Below are positions 34,883 to 44,037 of a stretch of DNA of 64,000 bases, piece after piece. The notes below the pieces were generated by a model that searched no databases, was not told the origin of the DNA, and saw nothing but the letters and a program-made list of their open reading frames with translations. The stretch is taken from the NCBI GenBank assembly GCA_016293845.1, contig JAEDDH010000003.1:62001-126000 (forward strand), written 5' to 3'. The position numbers and the translations under genes were made by a program. Every line of letters starts with the position of its first letter. The first letter of the stretch is position 1. The stretch comes from Bacteroidales bacterium (lineage in GTDB: Bacteria > Bacteroidota > Bacteroidia > Bacteroidales > UBA3824).

Positions 34883-35788
34883 ATGCAAGAGAACAATATT
34901 ACCTCAGGAAACACCTCATCCAACAAAGTAATGATGTGGGTGGCAATTGCAGAAGCGGTTGTGATTATCGCTCTGTTAATCAATATGTACAGCACCAAAC
35001 AGCACACCAACGAACTCATCTCGCAGATAGAGGCGGGTGTGGTAGAAAAAGACTCTCTCAACCACGAGATGGAACTCATCGTTAAGAGTTACGACGAACT
35101 AAAAATCAACAACGACACCCTCAGCGCACAACTTGAACAAAACCGTGCCGAGGTGGTTCAGTTGATGGAACAATTAAAAAAGACCAAAGCCGCCAACCGC
35201 GACAGTCTTAAAAAGTACAAGGCTCAGATTGAAACAATGCGCTCTATTATGCGTAGTTTTGTGGTTCAGATCGACAGCCTTAACACTAAAAATCAAGAAC
35301 TTATTGCCGAAAACGACCGTCTTACAGGCAAACTCGACAACGCCACCCGCGAAAACCGCAAACTCACTGGCGAAAAAGATTCTCTCCAAGGTCGTGTAAA
35401 ACAGGCTGAAACACTCAAAGCCATGGGCATTAAACTCACCGCCCTCAACGATCGCGACAAGGAGACGAACCGTGTGCTAAAAGCGCAAAAATTTGTAATC
35501 AACTTTACCATAGCCGAAAACGAGATGACCGCCAAAGGAAGTCGCGATATTTATATCCGTCTTGCCAAGCCAAACGGCGACATTTTGATGAACGAGTCGT
35601 CGAGTTTCTTCAACTACCAAGGCAAAGAGATTGCATATTCTGCCAAAAAATCGGTTAACTACGACGGCAAGGCACAGTCTGCCACCGTTTACGTAATTTC
35701 GCGCGAGGTGCTCAACCCCGGCGAATACTCTGCCGATATTTTTATGGACGGACGCAAAATTGGCACAGGTATCTCTAACCTCGACTAA
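34883..35788 (+). CDS. membrane-anchored coiled-coil protein
   Basis: 301 residues: a short cytoplasmic start, one membrane helix (VMMWVAIAEAVVIIALLINMY, about residues 15-35), a long coiled coil (about 40-190, heptad-like runs such as LSAQLEQNRAEVVQLMEQLKKTK and LIAENDRLTGKLDNATRENRKL), and a C-terminal beta-sandwich-like domain of about 100 residues (KFVINFTIAENEMTAKGSRDIYIRLAKPNG...). The layout recurs in Bacteroidota envelope proteins of unknown role. It precedes an RND-type exporter by 25 bases in the same direction. A TATTTTTG -7 box is at 34845-34852. Confidence 0.7.
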   Translation: MQENNITSGNTSSNKVMMWVAIAEAVVIIALLINMYSTKQHTNELISQIEAGVVEKDSLNHEMELIVKSYDELKINNDTLSAQLEQNRAEVVQLMEQLKKTKAANRDSLKKYKAQIETMRSIMRSFVVQIDSLNTKNQELIAENDRLTGKLDNATRENRKLTGEKDSLQGRVKQAETLKAMGIKLTALNDRDKETNRVLKAQKFVINFTIAENEMTAKGSRDIYIRLAKPNGDILMNESSSFFNYQGKEIAYSAKKSVNYDGKAQSATVYVISREVLNPGEYSADIFMDGRKIGTGISNLD

Positions 35789-35813
35789 CATTTTTTAAAT
35801 AATAACAACTGAT

Positions 35814-38156
35814 ATGTGGGATTCGATAGCAAAATTTATTCTCAAAAACAAAGTATGGGTGCTAACGGTAATAGGAATCGTTACCGTGTTTATGGCATTT
35901 CAAATGATGGGACTTCGTATGAAATACGCCTACACACCCCTAATGAGCGAGAACGACAGCGTTTATCTTAATTATCTGGAATTCAAGGAGATGTTTGGCG
36001 AAGACGCCACACTTTCGGTGGTAGCCTTTGAAGACCCCGATTTTGTGCAATTAGACAAGTATCGCGGACTGCTAACCCTTTGCGACAGCCTCAAAACTGT
36101 AAAAGGTGTTGACGGTGTGCTTGCCTACAACAATGCCATTACCGTGGAAAAAGACACCGCCGAAAAGAAATTTAAGTTTCGCAAGATTTTTGCCGAAGAA
36201 CCACAAACTCAACAGCAATTAGATAATATGTTTGCCGAAGTAAAGCGTTTTGGTTTTTACGAACAAATGCTCTACAACGGCGATTCGTGCTACGTGCTTG
36301 CCATCACGTGCGACCCCGAAATTGTTAACACCAAGCAACGCGCCGAACTTATCAATGGCATCGAAAAATATGTTGACTCATATTCTGCCAAGTATAATAT
36401 AAAGGTGCGCTATTCGGGCTTGCCCTACACCCGCGAGCGTATGATGACAATGGTGCGCGACGAGTTGATTATCTTTGCAGTGCTGTCGCTCATAATAGTG
36501 GCAATCATCTTTATGGTATTTTTCCGCACGGTAAAAACCACTCTGTTTGCCATCTTGATTGTGGGCACAGGCGTAGTGTGGACATTGGCAACAATGGCTA
36601 TGATAGGCTACGAACTCACAATGCTTTCGGGTATGTTGCCGCCGCTGCTGATAGTGATAGGCATTCCAAACACGATATACCTACTCAACAAATATCACGT
36701 GGAATACCGCGATCATCAAGACCGCGAACTTGCCCTTCACCGCGTAATTGCCGACGTGGGCAAGGCTACATTCCTCACCAACTTGACCACAGCAATTGGT
36801 TTCTGCACATTCCTCTTTACAGGCAACAATATGCTTATGGAGTTTGGTCTTGTGGCTACGATAGGCATTATCATTATGTTCTGCCTTTCGGTATGTATGG
36901 TTCCAACAATTTTCAGTTACCTTGCACCGCCCGACGAACGCCAAACTAAACACGTTGAGGGTAAAGTAGTTAACAAGATAATTGATAAATTCATCTACAT
37001 TGTAGAAAACCGTCGAAAGGCAGTATACTTGGGCACATTGATAGTAATTGGTCTCGCTGCTTGGGGATTAAGTCTCTTAAAAAACGAAAGTTACATTGTA
37101 GACGACCTTCCGCTCGAAAACCGCATTTACGCCGACCTTAAATACTTTGAAAGAGAAATCGGTGGCATCATGCCATTTGAAATCAGCATCGACACCAAAA
37201 AGAAGAAAGGTCTTTTCAATATAGACGTTATGAAAAAAATTGAAAAGATTGAAGATTCGTGCCGCTATTTCAATTGCGTATCTAAGGCAATGTCGATGGC
37301 AGATGCTCTAAAAATCATCAAACGAGCATATTACAACGGCAACAACGATTTTTACTCCATACCTTCAAAAGCCGAACTCCCATTCATAGCCGACTACCTC
37401 AAAGGCAATATGAGCGACGCTTCGGCAATAAGCGCAATGGGCAAAATGACCGACAGCCTCTACTCCGCAGCACGTATTCAAATGCGTATCAGCGACGTAG
37501 GCACCACCCGTATGATGATTGTGGCAGATAGTATTCAAAAAATTGTTGACTATTATTTCCCCCAAGAAAAATACAAAACCAACCTCACAGGTTCGAGCCT
37601 AATATTTACCAAAGGTTCGTTGAAACTTGTCGACAATCTTGTACAGAGCCTTGCATTGGCTATTCTGTTGATTTCGCTCTGTATGGTTTGGCTCTTCACC
37701 TCGTGGAAAATGGTGTTTATCTCTATCATTCCCAACTTTATACCGCTTTTGGTAACGGCTGCGCTGATGGGATTTTTCGACATTCGACTAAAATCATCAA
37801 CCATACTTGTATTCAACATTGCCTTTGGAATATCTGTGGACAATGCTATCCACTTCTTCACCAAGTTGAAACACGACCTTGGCACCACCGGTGGCGATAT
37901 GCACAAATCGATACTCGGCTCAATGCGCGAAACCGGCGTAAGCATAATCTATTCCGACTTGATACTCTTCTGCGGATTTATGATGTTTTTTGCATCGCAG
38001 TTTGGCGGCACACAGGCATTGGGACTTTTGGTAGGCTTAACTCTCTTTGTAGCAATGTTTACCAACTTGATTCTCTTACCCTCAATGCTAATGAGTTTCA
38101 AAAACCGTTTTAAATTTGGCAAAAAAAGCGACTGCAAATGCGGTTGTTCCAATTAA
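35814..38156 (+). CDS. RND/MMPL superfamily exporter
   Basis: A 780-residue inner-membrane protein with two repeats of a first helix, a periplasmic loop and five helices, the MMPL/RND arrangement (for example LIIFAVLSLIIVAIIFMVFF, TTLFAILIVGTGVVW and, in the second half, LVQSLALAILLISLCMVWLF and STILVFNIAFGISVDNAIHFF with the conserved DNAIHF). Proton-driven exporters of this group carry lipids, hopanoids or other hydrophobic molecules; the cargo is not predictable. The C-terminus ends in a short Cys-rich tail (SDCKCGCSN), which is unusual. It sits between the coiled-coil gene and a polyprenyl synthase, hinting at lipid or isoprenoid cargo. Confidence 0.88.
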   Translation: MWDSIAKFILKNKVWVLTVIGIVTVFMAFQMMGLRMKYAYTPLMSENDSVYLNYLEFKEMFGEDATLSVVAFEDPDFVQLDKYRGLLTLCDSLKTVKGVDGVLAYNNAITVEKDTAEKKFKFRKIFAEEPQTQQQLDNMFAEVKRFGFYEQMLYNGDSCYVLAITCDPEIVNTKQRAELINGIEKYVDSYSAKYNIKVRYSGLPYTRERMMTMVRDELIIFAVLSLIIVAIIFMVFFRTVKTTLFAILIVGTGVVWTLATMAMIGYELTMLSGMLPPLLIVIGIPNTIYLLNKYHVEYRDHQDRELALHRVIADVGKATFLTNLTTAIGFCTFLFTGNNMLMEFGLVATIGIIIMFCLSVCMVPTIFSYLAPPDERQTKHVEGKVVNKIIDKFIYIVENRRKAVYLGTLIVIGLAAWGLSLLKNESYIVDDLPLENRIYADLKYFEREIGGIMPFEISIDTKKKKGLFNIDVMKKIEKIEDSCRYFNCVSKAMSMADALKIIKRAYYNGNNDFYSIPSKAELPFIADYLKGNMSDASAISAMGKMTDSLYSAARIQMRISDVGTTRMMIVADSIQKIVDYYFPQEKYKTNLTGSSLIFTKGSLKLVDNLVQSLALAILLISLCMVWLFTSWKMVFISIIPNFIPLLVTAALMGFFDIRLKSSTILVFNIAFGISVDNAIHFFTKLKHDLGTTGGDMHKSILGSMRETGVSIIYSDLILFCGFMMFFASQFGGTQALGLLVGLTLFVAMFTNLILLPSMLMSFKNRFKFGKKSDCKCGCSN

Positions 38157-38170
38157 ATAACTAACTGATA

Positions 38171-39145
38171 ATGAAAACATTTGAAGATTTAAGGCATTTG
38201 GTAGAAGACGAATTTAACAACCTTGAACTACCAAAACAACCTAACAACCTCTATGCACCTATAAAATACGCACTTACACAGGGAGGCAAGCGTATGCGTC
38301 CCGTTCTCACGCTTATGGCGTGCAATATATTCAGCGACAATATCGAACCTGCTATCAAACCCGCATTAGGATTGGAGATTTTTCACAATTTTACCCTTTT
38401 GCACGACGACATAATGGATTGCAGCGACCTTCGCCGCGGACACCCCACAGTACACTCTAAGTGGAACAACAATATTGCAATACTCGCCGGCGATGCAATG
38501 GCCTTTGTAGCAATGCAATACGTGGCAGCCGCTCCGCAAAATGTGGCTCAGCAAGTGTGTGATATTTTTAACCGCACCGCGCTCGAAGTATGTGAAGGTC
38601 AGCAATTTGATATGGATTTTGAAACATCCAACAACGTTCACGAAAAAGATTATATCAATATGATACGCCTAAAAACAGCCGTTTTGCCCGCTGCCTGCCT
38701 CAAAATAGGAGCGTTGATTGGCGGAGCAAACGAAGAACAGGCGCAACACCTTTATAATCTGGGCATTAATATTGGACTCGCATTCCAATTGCAAGACGAT
38801 TATTTGGATGTATTTTCTACTCCCGACGTGCTTGGCAAACCCATCGGCGGCGACATTGTGGAAAACAAAAAGACTTTCCTATTAATCAAAACCCTCGGCA
38901 AATTAGACGTTATTCAGCGCAACGATCTACTTAAATACTTGGCAGACAAGACCGTAGAGCGTTACAAAAAAGTATCTTACGTTACCGACATATATTCAAG
39001 AATGAAAGTAGCCGACGATTGCAGCAAAAAAATAGAAAAATATTTTGCCGCCGCCTACAACGAACTCTCTGCTATCGACGTGGACAACAGTCGTTTAGAA
39101 ATGCTTCGCGCTTTTATGGATAAGATTGCCAACCGCAAAAAATAA
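38171..39145 (+). CDS. polyprenyl diphosphate synthase
   Basis: A 324-residue all-helical trans-prenyltransferase. The first aspartate-rich motif is LLHDDIMD (about 75-82), followed by RRGHPTVH, and the second is FQLQDDYLDVFS near 210. It condenses isopentenyl diphosphate with allylic diphosphates to make the chain for undecaprenyl carriers or menaquinone. GKRMRP near residue 38 is the substrate-binding signature. Length and motifs fit octaprenyl- or farnesyl/geranylgeranyl-type enzymes; chain length cannot be told with confidence. It is 5 bases before ruvC. Confidence 0.92.
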   Translation: MKTFEDLRHLVEDEFNNLELPKQPNNLYAPIKYALTQGGKRMRPVLTLMACNIFSDNIEPAIKPALGLEIFHNFTLLHDDIMDCSDLRRGHPTVHSKWNNNIAILAGDAMAFVAMQYVAAAPQNVAQQVCDIFNRTALEVCEGQQFDMDFETSNNVHEKDYINMIRLKTAVLPAACLKIGALIGGANEEQAQHLYNLGINIGLAFQLQDDYLDVFSTPDVLGKPIGGDIVENKKTFLLIKTLGKLDVIQRNDLLKYLADKTVERYKKVSYVTDIYSRMKVADDCSKKIEKYFAAAYNELSAIDVDNSRLEMLRAFMDKIANRKK

Positions 39146-39150
39146 GAGTT

Positions 39151-39723
39151 ATGGCAGTGGTTTTGGGCATCGACCCGGGTACAAACTTTATGGGCTACGG
39201 CATTATAGAGTCGCTGGGAAATGCCATCAAATGTCTCGCTGTGGGCATTGTGGATATGCACAAGATGGACGACCCTTACCTAAAACTCAAAACCATTTTT
39301 AGCCGCACCACAGGATTAATCAATAGTTATCATCCTGAGTGTCTGTCGATTGAGGCGCAGTTTTACGAAAGAAACGCTCAGTCGATGCTCAAACTCGGTC
39401 GTGCTCAGGGAGTTGCCATAGCCGCCGCAGTATCGTGCGGAGTGGAGATTCACGAATACGAACCACGCAAAATAAAACAGTCGGTAACAGGCTACGGCAA
39501 CGCTACCAAAGAGCAAGTGGCTGCAATGCTTGCCCGTATGCTCAACCTCACCGAACTGCCCGACAAGTACGACGCCACCGACGCACTTGCCGCCGCCGTT
39601 TGTCATCATTTTCAAATGAAATTTCCATCGGTAGCCTCCTCCACCACCAAAAAGCCGAAGGCAAAAAAAGGCGGGTCGTCGTGGGAGGCTTTTATTTCGC
39701 AAAATCCCGACCGTGTATGCTGA
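39151..39723 (+). CDS. ruvC: Holliday junction resolvase RuvC
   Basis: A 190-residue RNase H-fold nuclease. Catalytic Asp is D7 (LGIDPGT), with E in LSIEAQFYERN and the terminal acidic cluster in KYDATDALAAAVCHHF. It cuts Holliday junctions with RuvAB. The last 30 residues are a basic tail (SSTTKKPKAKKGGSSWEAFISQNPDR). Its stop overlaps the start of the porZ-like gene by 7 bases. Confidence 0.95.
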   Translation: MAVVLGIDPGTNFMGYGIIESLGNAIKCLAVGIVDMHKMDDPYLKLKTIFSRTTGLINSYHPECLSIEAQFYERNAQSMLKLGRAQGVAIAAAVSCGVEIHEYEPRKIKQSVTGYGNATKEQVAAMLARMLNLTELPDKYDATDALAAAVCHHFQMKFPSVASSTTKKPKAKKGGSSWEAFISQNPDRVC

Positions 39724-41903
39724 GGCTTGTGATTACAACGGCGTTGATTGTTCTTACATACTGCAACTGTTTGGCACAGTGGACAATGCGTCCGTCGTTT
39801 TACAACGTTGCCGATGTGTGCGCCTTGGGCGATAAGGCTGTAGCATTTTGTCCTCACGCTGTGTTTGTGGCAGATTACAGCGGCGATGTGCAAATCTACT
39901 CCAAAACCGCACCACTATCAGGAGCCGACATCACAGCCGGATATGCCGACCCCGACGGAAAAACTTTTATTACAGCCTACGCCGATGGCAAAGCCGACAA
40001 AATCATTGGCCACAACGTTTCTTCCATTGCAGATATTTCCGCAGGCAACTATTTATTCAACAGACGGATAAACCACATTACTTCAAGCAAAGATTATTAT
40101 ATTTTTTCAGGAGAATTTGGCATTTCGTTCGTGAAGAAAGATTTTTCGAGCGTGTATGGAGTTTGCCGCACCGACAAGCCTATAATAATGTGCGCAGTAA
40201 ACGACAACACTCTTTGGGCTATTTCCGAAGATGAAATTCTAAAAACCGACCTCAACAATATCAATCTGCAATCGCCCGACAATTATACCAAATATGAATT
40301 TTCGACACCCTCAGGATACGTTTTGAGCGGCATTGCAAATGCGAATGGCAGTTTGTACGTAGGGTTGTACTCATCTTCGCAAAATAAAAGCGAGATTTAT
40401 GCCCTAAATGGCAATTCACTAATAGACGAATTTGACGGAGAAATCACTCTAAAATCAAACGGCAGCAACTTGATTGTAAGCACACGAAGCAATGTAAATG
40501 TGTATAACTCCACAGCATTGCTAATAAAGCAAATTGCCGCCGCCAATATTAAAGAAGGTATTTATATAAACTCGTCTATTGTATTAGAAAACGGAATGAT
40601 AGCCGTTGCCACAAAAAATTCAGGACTATATTTTGGCAACGCATCTGCGTTGAAAAACTATCTTCCCAACGGACCTTTAACCGATAATTTTCACGCAATA
40701 GAAACATTCAACAACCGTCTTGTGGCAGGCAATTCGGGTTTATCAATTTTAGAAAACAACACTTGGACGAATAGTTTTCCCACGGGCGGCGAAACCATTT
40801 ATTCGCTGTTTTTTAATCCGTTTAACTATCATCATGTGTTTGTAGGTGCCGACAAAGCAGTTCTCTATCAATACGATGACGCTAATCAAAAATCTATTTT
40901 GAGCGTAGAATCTGCGCCCAAAAACCACATTTCTTGTATGGCTGCCACTCCCGATGGAAACCTCATCACAGTGGTAGACAAAGGCGGAATCTATATACTT
41001 GCGTCAGATGGGTCGTGGCATTACCTCAATTCATCTGAAACTCTTAAAAATTACACAGTTAACTCCATTACGCAAGTTTCGGATTATGGATTTTTGCTAA
41101 ACCTTGGCAACAACGGCGTTTTTGCCATCGACCTAAGCGGCACACCCACCGACCCGTCCGACGACCGCACAAAAATTTTTTATCCCCTCTTTACCACAGG
41201 CGAGCGCGTTGGCAACACCATTACAGCCATTACCCTCGACCTTGAAAACCACATTTGGATAGGTTCTAACAACGGAATAGGCTATATTCAAAACGCAGAA
41301 GATGTATTTTCGGGCGAGGCGCGGTGTATGCGTCCCGTGGTAACACAATCGAGCAAAACCGATGGCGACTATTCACAATACCTTCTGCGCTATGCCAACA
41401 TCAATGATATTTGCGCCGACGCCGCCGACCGCAAGTGGATAGCCACCAACGCAGGTGTTTTTGCCGTTAGCAACGACGGCACAGGCGAGGTTTTCTGTTT
41501 CAACACCAAGGTCTCTCCATTGCCAAGCGACACGGTTTTCAGCGTAAGTTTTATGGGTCTCACAGGCGAATTGTTTTTTGCCACCGCATCGGGACTATGC
41601 AGTTTCGCCGGCGATGTAGAAGACGCTTGGCAAGACCTTGAATCAGTGAAAGTTTACCCAAATCCTGTGCGTCCCGATTATGATGGAATGATTTACGTTT
41701 CGGGACTTGAAGACAAAACCGACGTGCGCATCACCGACATCACCGGCGCACTTGTTTACCATACAGTTTCGGCAGGCGGCAAAATATCTTGGGATGGCAA
41801 AAATCTCCGTGGAAACCGCTGCCGCACAGGTGTTTATTTAATCTTTTGCGTAAACCCCGATACTCACGATACAATAGTAAAAAAATTGCTGTTAGTTAAT
41901 TAA
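39717..41903 (+). CDS. porZ: PorZ-like beta-propeller protein with T9SS C-terminal domain
   Basis: A 728-residue protein starting MLRLVITTALIVLTYCNCLAQW, with a clear signal peptide. Two propeller-type regions follow (repeats such as GYADPDGKTFITAYADGKADKIIG and YSLFFNPFNYHHVFVGADKAVLYQY, then ITAITLDLENHIWIGSNNGIGYI), and the C-terminal 80 residues have the type IX sorting pattern: KVYPNPVRPD...IYVSGLEDKTDVRITDITGALVYHT...GVYLI...KKLLLV. PorZ of the type IX system has this two-propeller plus CTD build and helps attach anionic LPS to cargo. The open frame extends back inside ruvC; that extension lacks a signal and is rejected. Identity is by layout, not proven. Confidence 0.7.
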   Translation: MLRLVITTALIVLTYCNCLAQWTMRPSFYNVADVCALGDKAVAFCPHAVFVADYSGDVQIYSKTAPLSGADITAGYADPDGKTFITAYADGKADKIIGHNVSSIADISAGNYLFNRRINHITSSKDYYIFSGEFGISFVKKDFSSVYGVCRTDKPIIMCAVNDNTLWAISEDEILKTDLNNINLQSPDNYTKYEFSTPSGYVLSGIANANGSLYVGLYSSSQNKSEIYALNGNSLIDEFDGEITLKSNGSNLIVSTRSNVNVYNSTALLIKQIAAANIKEGIYINSSIVLENGMIAVATKNSGLYFGNASALKNYLPNGPLTDNFHAIETFNNRLVAGNSGLSILENNTWTNSFPTGGETIYSLFFNPFNYHHVFVGADKAVLYQYDDANQKSILSVESAPKNHISCMAATPDGNLITVVDKGGIYILASDGSWHYLNSSETLKNYTVNSITQVSDYGFLLNLGNNGVFAIDLSGTPTDPSDDRTKIFYPLFTTGERVGNTITAITLDLENHIWIGSNNGIGYIQNAEDVFSGEARCMRPVVTQSSKTDGDYSQYLLRYANINDICADAADRKWIATNAGVFAVSNDGTGEVFCFNTKVSPLPSDTVFSVSFMGLTGELFFATASGLCSFAGDVEDAWQDLESVKVYPNPVRPDYDGMIYVSGLEDKTDVRITDITGALVYHTVSAGGKISWDGKNLRGNRCRTGVYLIFCVNPDTHDTIVKKLLLVN

Positions 41904-41954
41904 ATTTCAAAATTTTATTATTTTTGCCGATTATAAAAAATAGTAAACATCAAA

Positions 41955-42938
41955 ATGGAAATAGTATTAAGCGGCATACGCCCCACAGGAGACCTGCACC
42001 TCGGTAATTATTTTGGTGCGCTCCGCAATTTTGTAAAAATGCAAGACGACTACAAATGCAATTTTTTTGTAGCCGACTATCATTCGCTTACCACGCACCC
42101 TCATCCCGAGGATTTGCGTATCAACGTTAAAAAAATTCTCAGCCAATATATTGCAAGCGGTCTCGATCCCGAAAAAAGCACTATCTACATTCAGAGCGAC
42201 GTTCCCGAAGTGTGCGAACTCTATATGCTTATGAATATGAACGCTTACATCGGCGAACTTGAACGCACCGCTTCTTTTAAAGAAAAAGCGCGTCAAAACA
42301 CCGACAACGTAAACGCCGGATTGCTCACATACGCAGTGCTTATGGCTTGCGATATTCTTATTCAAAAGGCCGACAAAGTGCCCGTAGGCAAAGACCAAGA
42401 GCAGCACCTCGAAATGACCTGCCGTTTTGCCCGCCGTTTCAACAATATCTACGGTGTGGAATACTTCAAAGAGCCTAAGGCATTCTCGTTTAGCAAAGAC
42501 CTCATAAAAGTGCCCGGTCTCGACGGCACAGGCAAGATGGGCAAAAGCACCAACAACGGTATCTACCTTATCGACGAAGACAAGGACATCCGCAAAAAAG
42601 TGATGAAAGCCGTTACCGATAGTGGTCCCACCGAGCCAAACCAAACCAAACCTGAGGTAATTCAAAACCTTTTCACCCTTATGGATTTGGTATCAGACCG
42701 CAGCACCATCGAGCATTTTGAAAACGCTTGGAACGATTGCTCCATCCGCTACGGCGACCTCAAAAAGCAACTTGCCGAAGACATTATCCGCGCCGTTGCC
42801 CCCATCCGCGAGCACATCAAAGACATCTACAACGACGACGCCTACCTTGAACGCGTAGCCCGCGAAGGCGCCGAAAAAGCCCGCGAACAAGCCGCCAAGA
42901 CAGTTAAAGAGGTACGTCAGATTATTGGATTCAAATAG
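41955..42938 (+). CDS. trpS: tryptophanyl-tRNA synthetase
   Basis: A 327-residue class I synthetase beginning VLSGIRPTGDLHLGNYFGAL (HIGH-type motif HLGN), with the GKMGKSTNN KMSKS-type motif near residue 195 and the AIDENE-like PVGKDQEQHLEMT pocket. It charges tRNA-Trp. A TATTTTTG -7 box lies just upstream in the 51-base gap. It ends 16 bases before the restriction-modification island. Confidence 0.96.
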   Translation: MEIVLSGIRPTGDLHLGNYFGALRNFVKMQDDYKCNFFVADYHSLTTHPHPEDLRINVKKILSQYIASGLDPEKSTIYIQSDVPEVCELYMLMNMNAYIGELERTASFKEKARQNTDNVNAGLLTYAVLMACDILIQKADKVPVGKDQEQHLEMTCRFARRFNNIYGVEYFKEPKAFSFSKDLIKVPGLDGTGKMGKSTNNGIYLIDEDKDIRKKVMKAVTDSGPTEPNQTKPEVIQNLFTLMDLVSDRSTIEHFENAWNDCSIRYGDLKKQLAEDIIRAVAPIREHIKDIYNDDAYLERVAREGAEKAREQAAKTVKEVRQIIGFK

Positions 42939-42954
42939 ACATTAAATAGGGTAA

Positions 42955-44034
42955 ATGAAAAGTAGTTTGGATAATAACAGGCTTAAAGGACTATCACTAT
43001 TCTCTTGCGCGGGTATCGCAGAACATTTTCTGCAAGACTTGGGCATTGATATTATAGCTGCAAACGAATTGATAAAAGAACGCGCAGATTTGTACCAATA
43101 CTTATATCCAAAGACCAAAATGATTTGCGGAGATATACTCAGCAATGAAATCTTTGAACAAATAGTTGAAGCCACTCCAAAGAAATTAGACTTTATCATT
43201 GCATCTCCACCGTGCCAAGGTATGAGCGTTGCCGGCAAAAACCGTAATGAGCAGCAAATGTTAGGCGACGAAAGGAATTATTTAGTTTTCAAGGCAATAG
43301 AACTAATCAAAATCAAAAATCCCGATTTTGCCATCATAGAAAACGTACCTGAATTTCTGAAAATCAAACTACCATACAAAGGCAGCCTGTTTGGAATAAC
43401 TGAAATCCTTTCACAAGAATTTTCTGATAAATATACAATTGAACCAAACATTTATGATGCAGCAGAATACGGCACGGCTCAAAATCGGCAACGCACAATT
43501 ATCAAGATATATAACAAAAGCGCTATATGGTCGCAACCCGACAAATTACCTAAAAAGACAGTAAAAGACACAATCGGTAATCTGCCAAGTTTAGAAGCGG
43601 GACAAAGTTCGACAATCAAATGGCACTTTGCAAGGAAACATTCGCCGGAACATATTGAATGGATGCGACATACGCCAACAGGTCAATCTGCTATTGACAA
43701 TCCAATATTTTATCCAAAAAAGAAAAACGGAGAACGTATCAAAAGTTACAACACTACATACAGACGCATCAAATGGGACACTCCCGCACCTACAATCACT
43801 ATGCGAAACGACGCAATTAGTTCGCAACTAAATGTTCATCCGGGACGACCTCTTGGTAACGGACTATACTCTGACGCAAGAGTGCTTACACCGTTGGAAC
43901 TTATGTTACTATCCTCATTACCTTACAATTGGGCAATTCCAGACAATACGCCGGAACTTCTCATTCGTCGCTGCATAGGCGAATGTATACCTCCTTTGTT
44001 AATTAAACAAATAGTATCTAAAATTGACTGTTAG
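42955..44034 (+). CDS. DNA (cytosine-5) methyltransferase
   Basis: A 359-residue C5 methyltransferase with motifs in order: I LSLFSCAGIAE, IV ASPPCQGMS with the catalytic Cys at about 87, VI IIENVPEF (129-131 ENV), VIII TAQNRQR (near 176-180), a variable target-recognition region, and X RRCIGECIPPLLIKQI. It methylates cytosine in a specific DNA target, using S-adenosylmethionine. It is first of three tightly spaced genes (3-base gap to the next) and together with the DPPY methyltransferase probably protects both strands of an asymmetric site. Confidence 0.93.
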   Translation: MKSSLDNNRLKGLSLFSCAGIAEHFLQDLGIDIIAANELIKERADLYQYLYPKTKMICGDILSNEIFEQIVEATPKKLDFIIASPPCQGMSVAGKNRNEQQMLGDERNYLVFKAIELIKIKNPDFAIIENVPEFLKIKLPYKGSLFGITEILSQEFSDKYTIEPNIYDAAEYGTAQNRQRTIIKIYNKSAIWSQPDKLPKKTVKDTIGNLPSLEAGQSSTIKWHFARKHSPEHIEWMRHTPTGQSAIDNPIFYPKKKNGERIKSYNTTYRRIKWDTPAPTITMRNDAISSQLNVHPGRPLGNGLYSDARVLTPLELMLLSSLPYNWAIPDNTPELLIRRCIGECIPPLLIKQIVSKIDC

Positions 44035-44037
44035 GCT

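Noticed and set aside
39435..39716. Longer version of the PorZ-like protein starting inside ruvC
   Set aside because: The extra 94 residues are arginine-rich shadow sequence, and the signal peptide begins at 39717.
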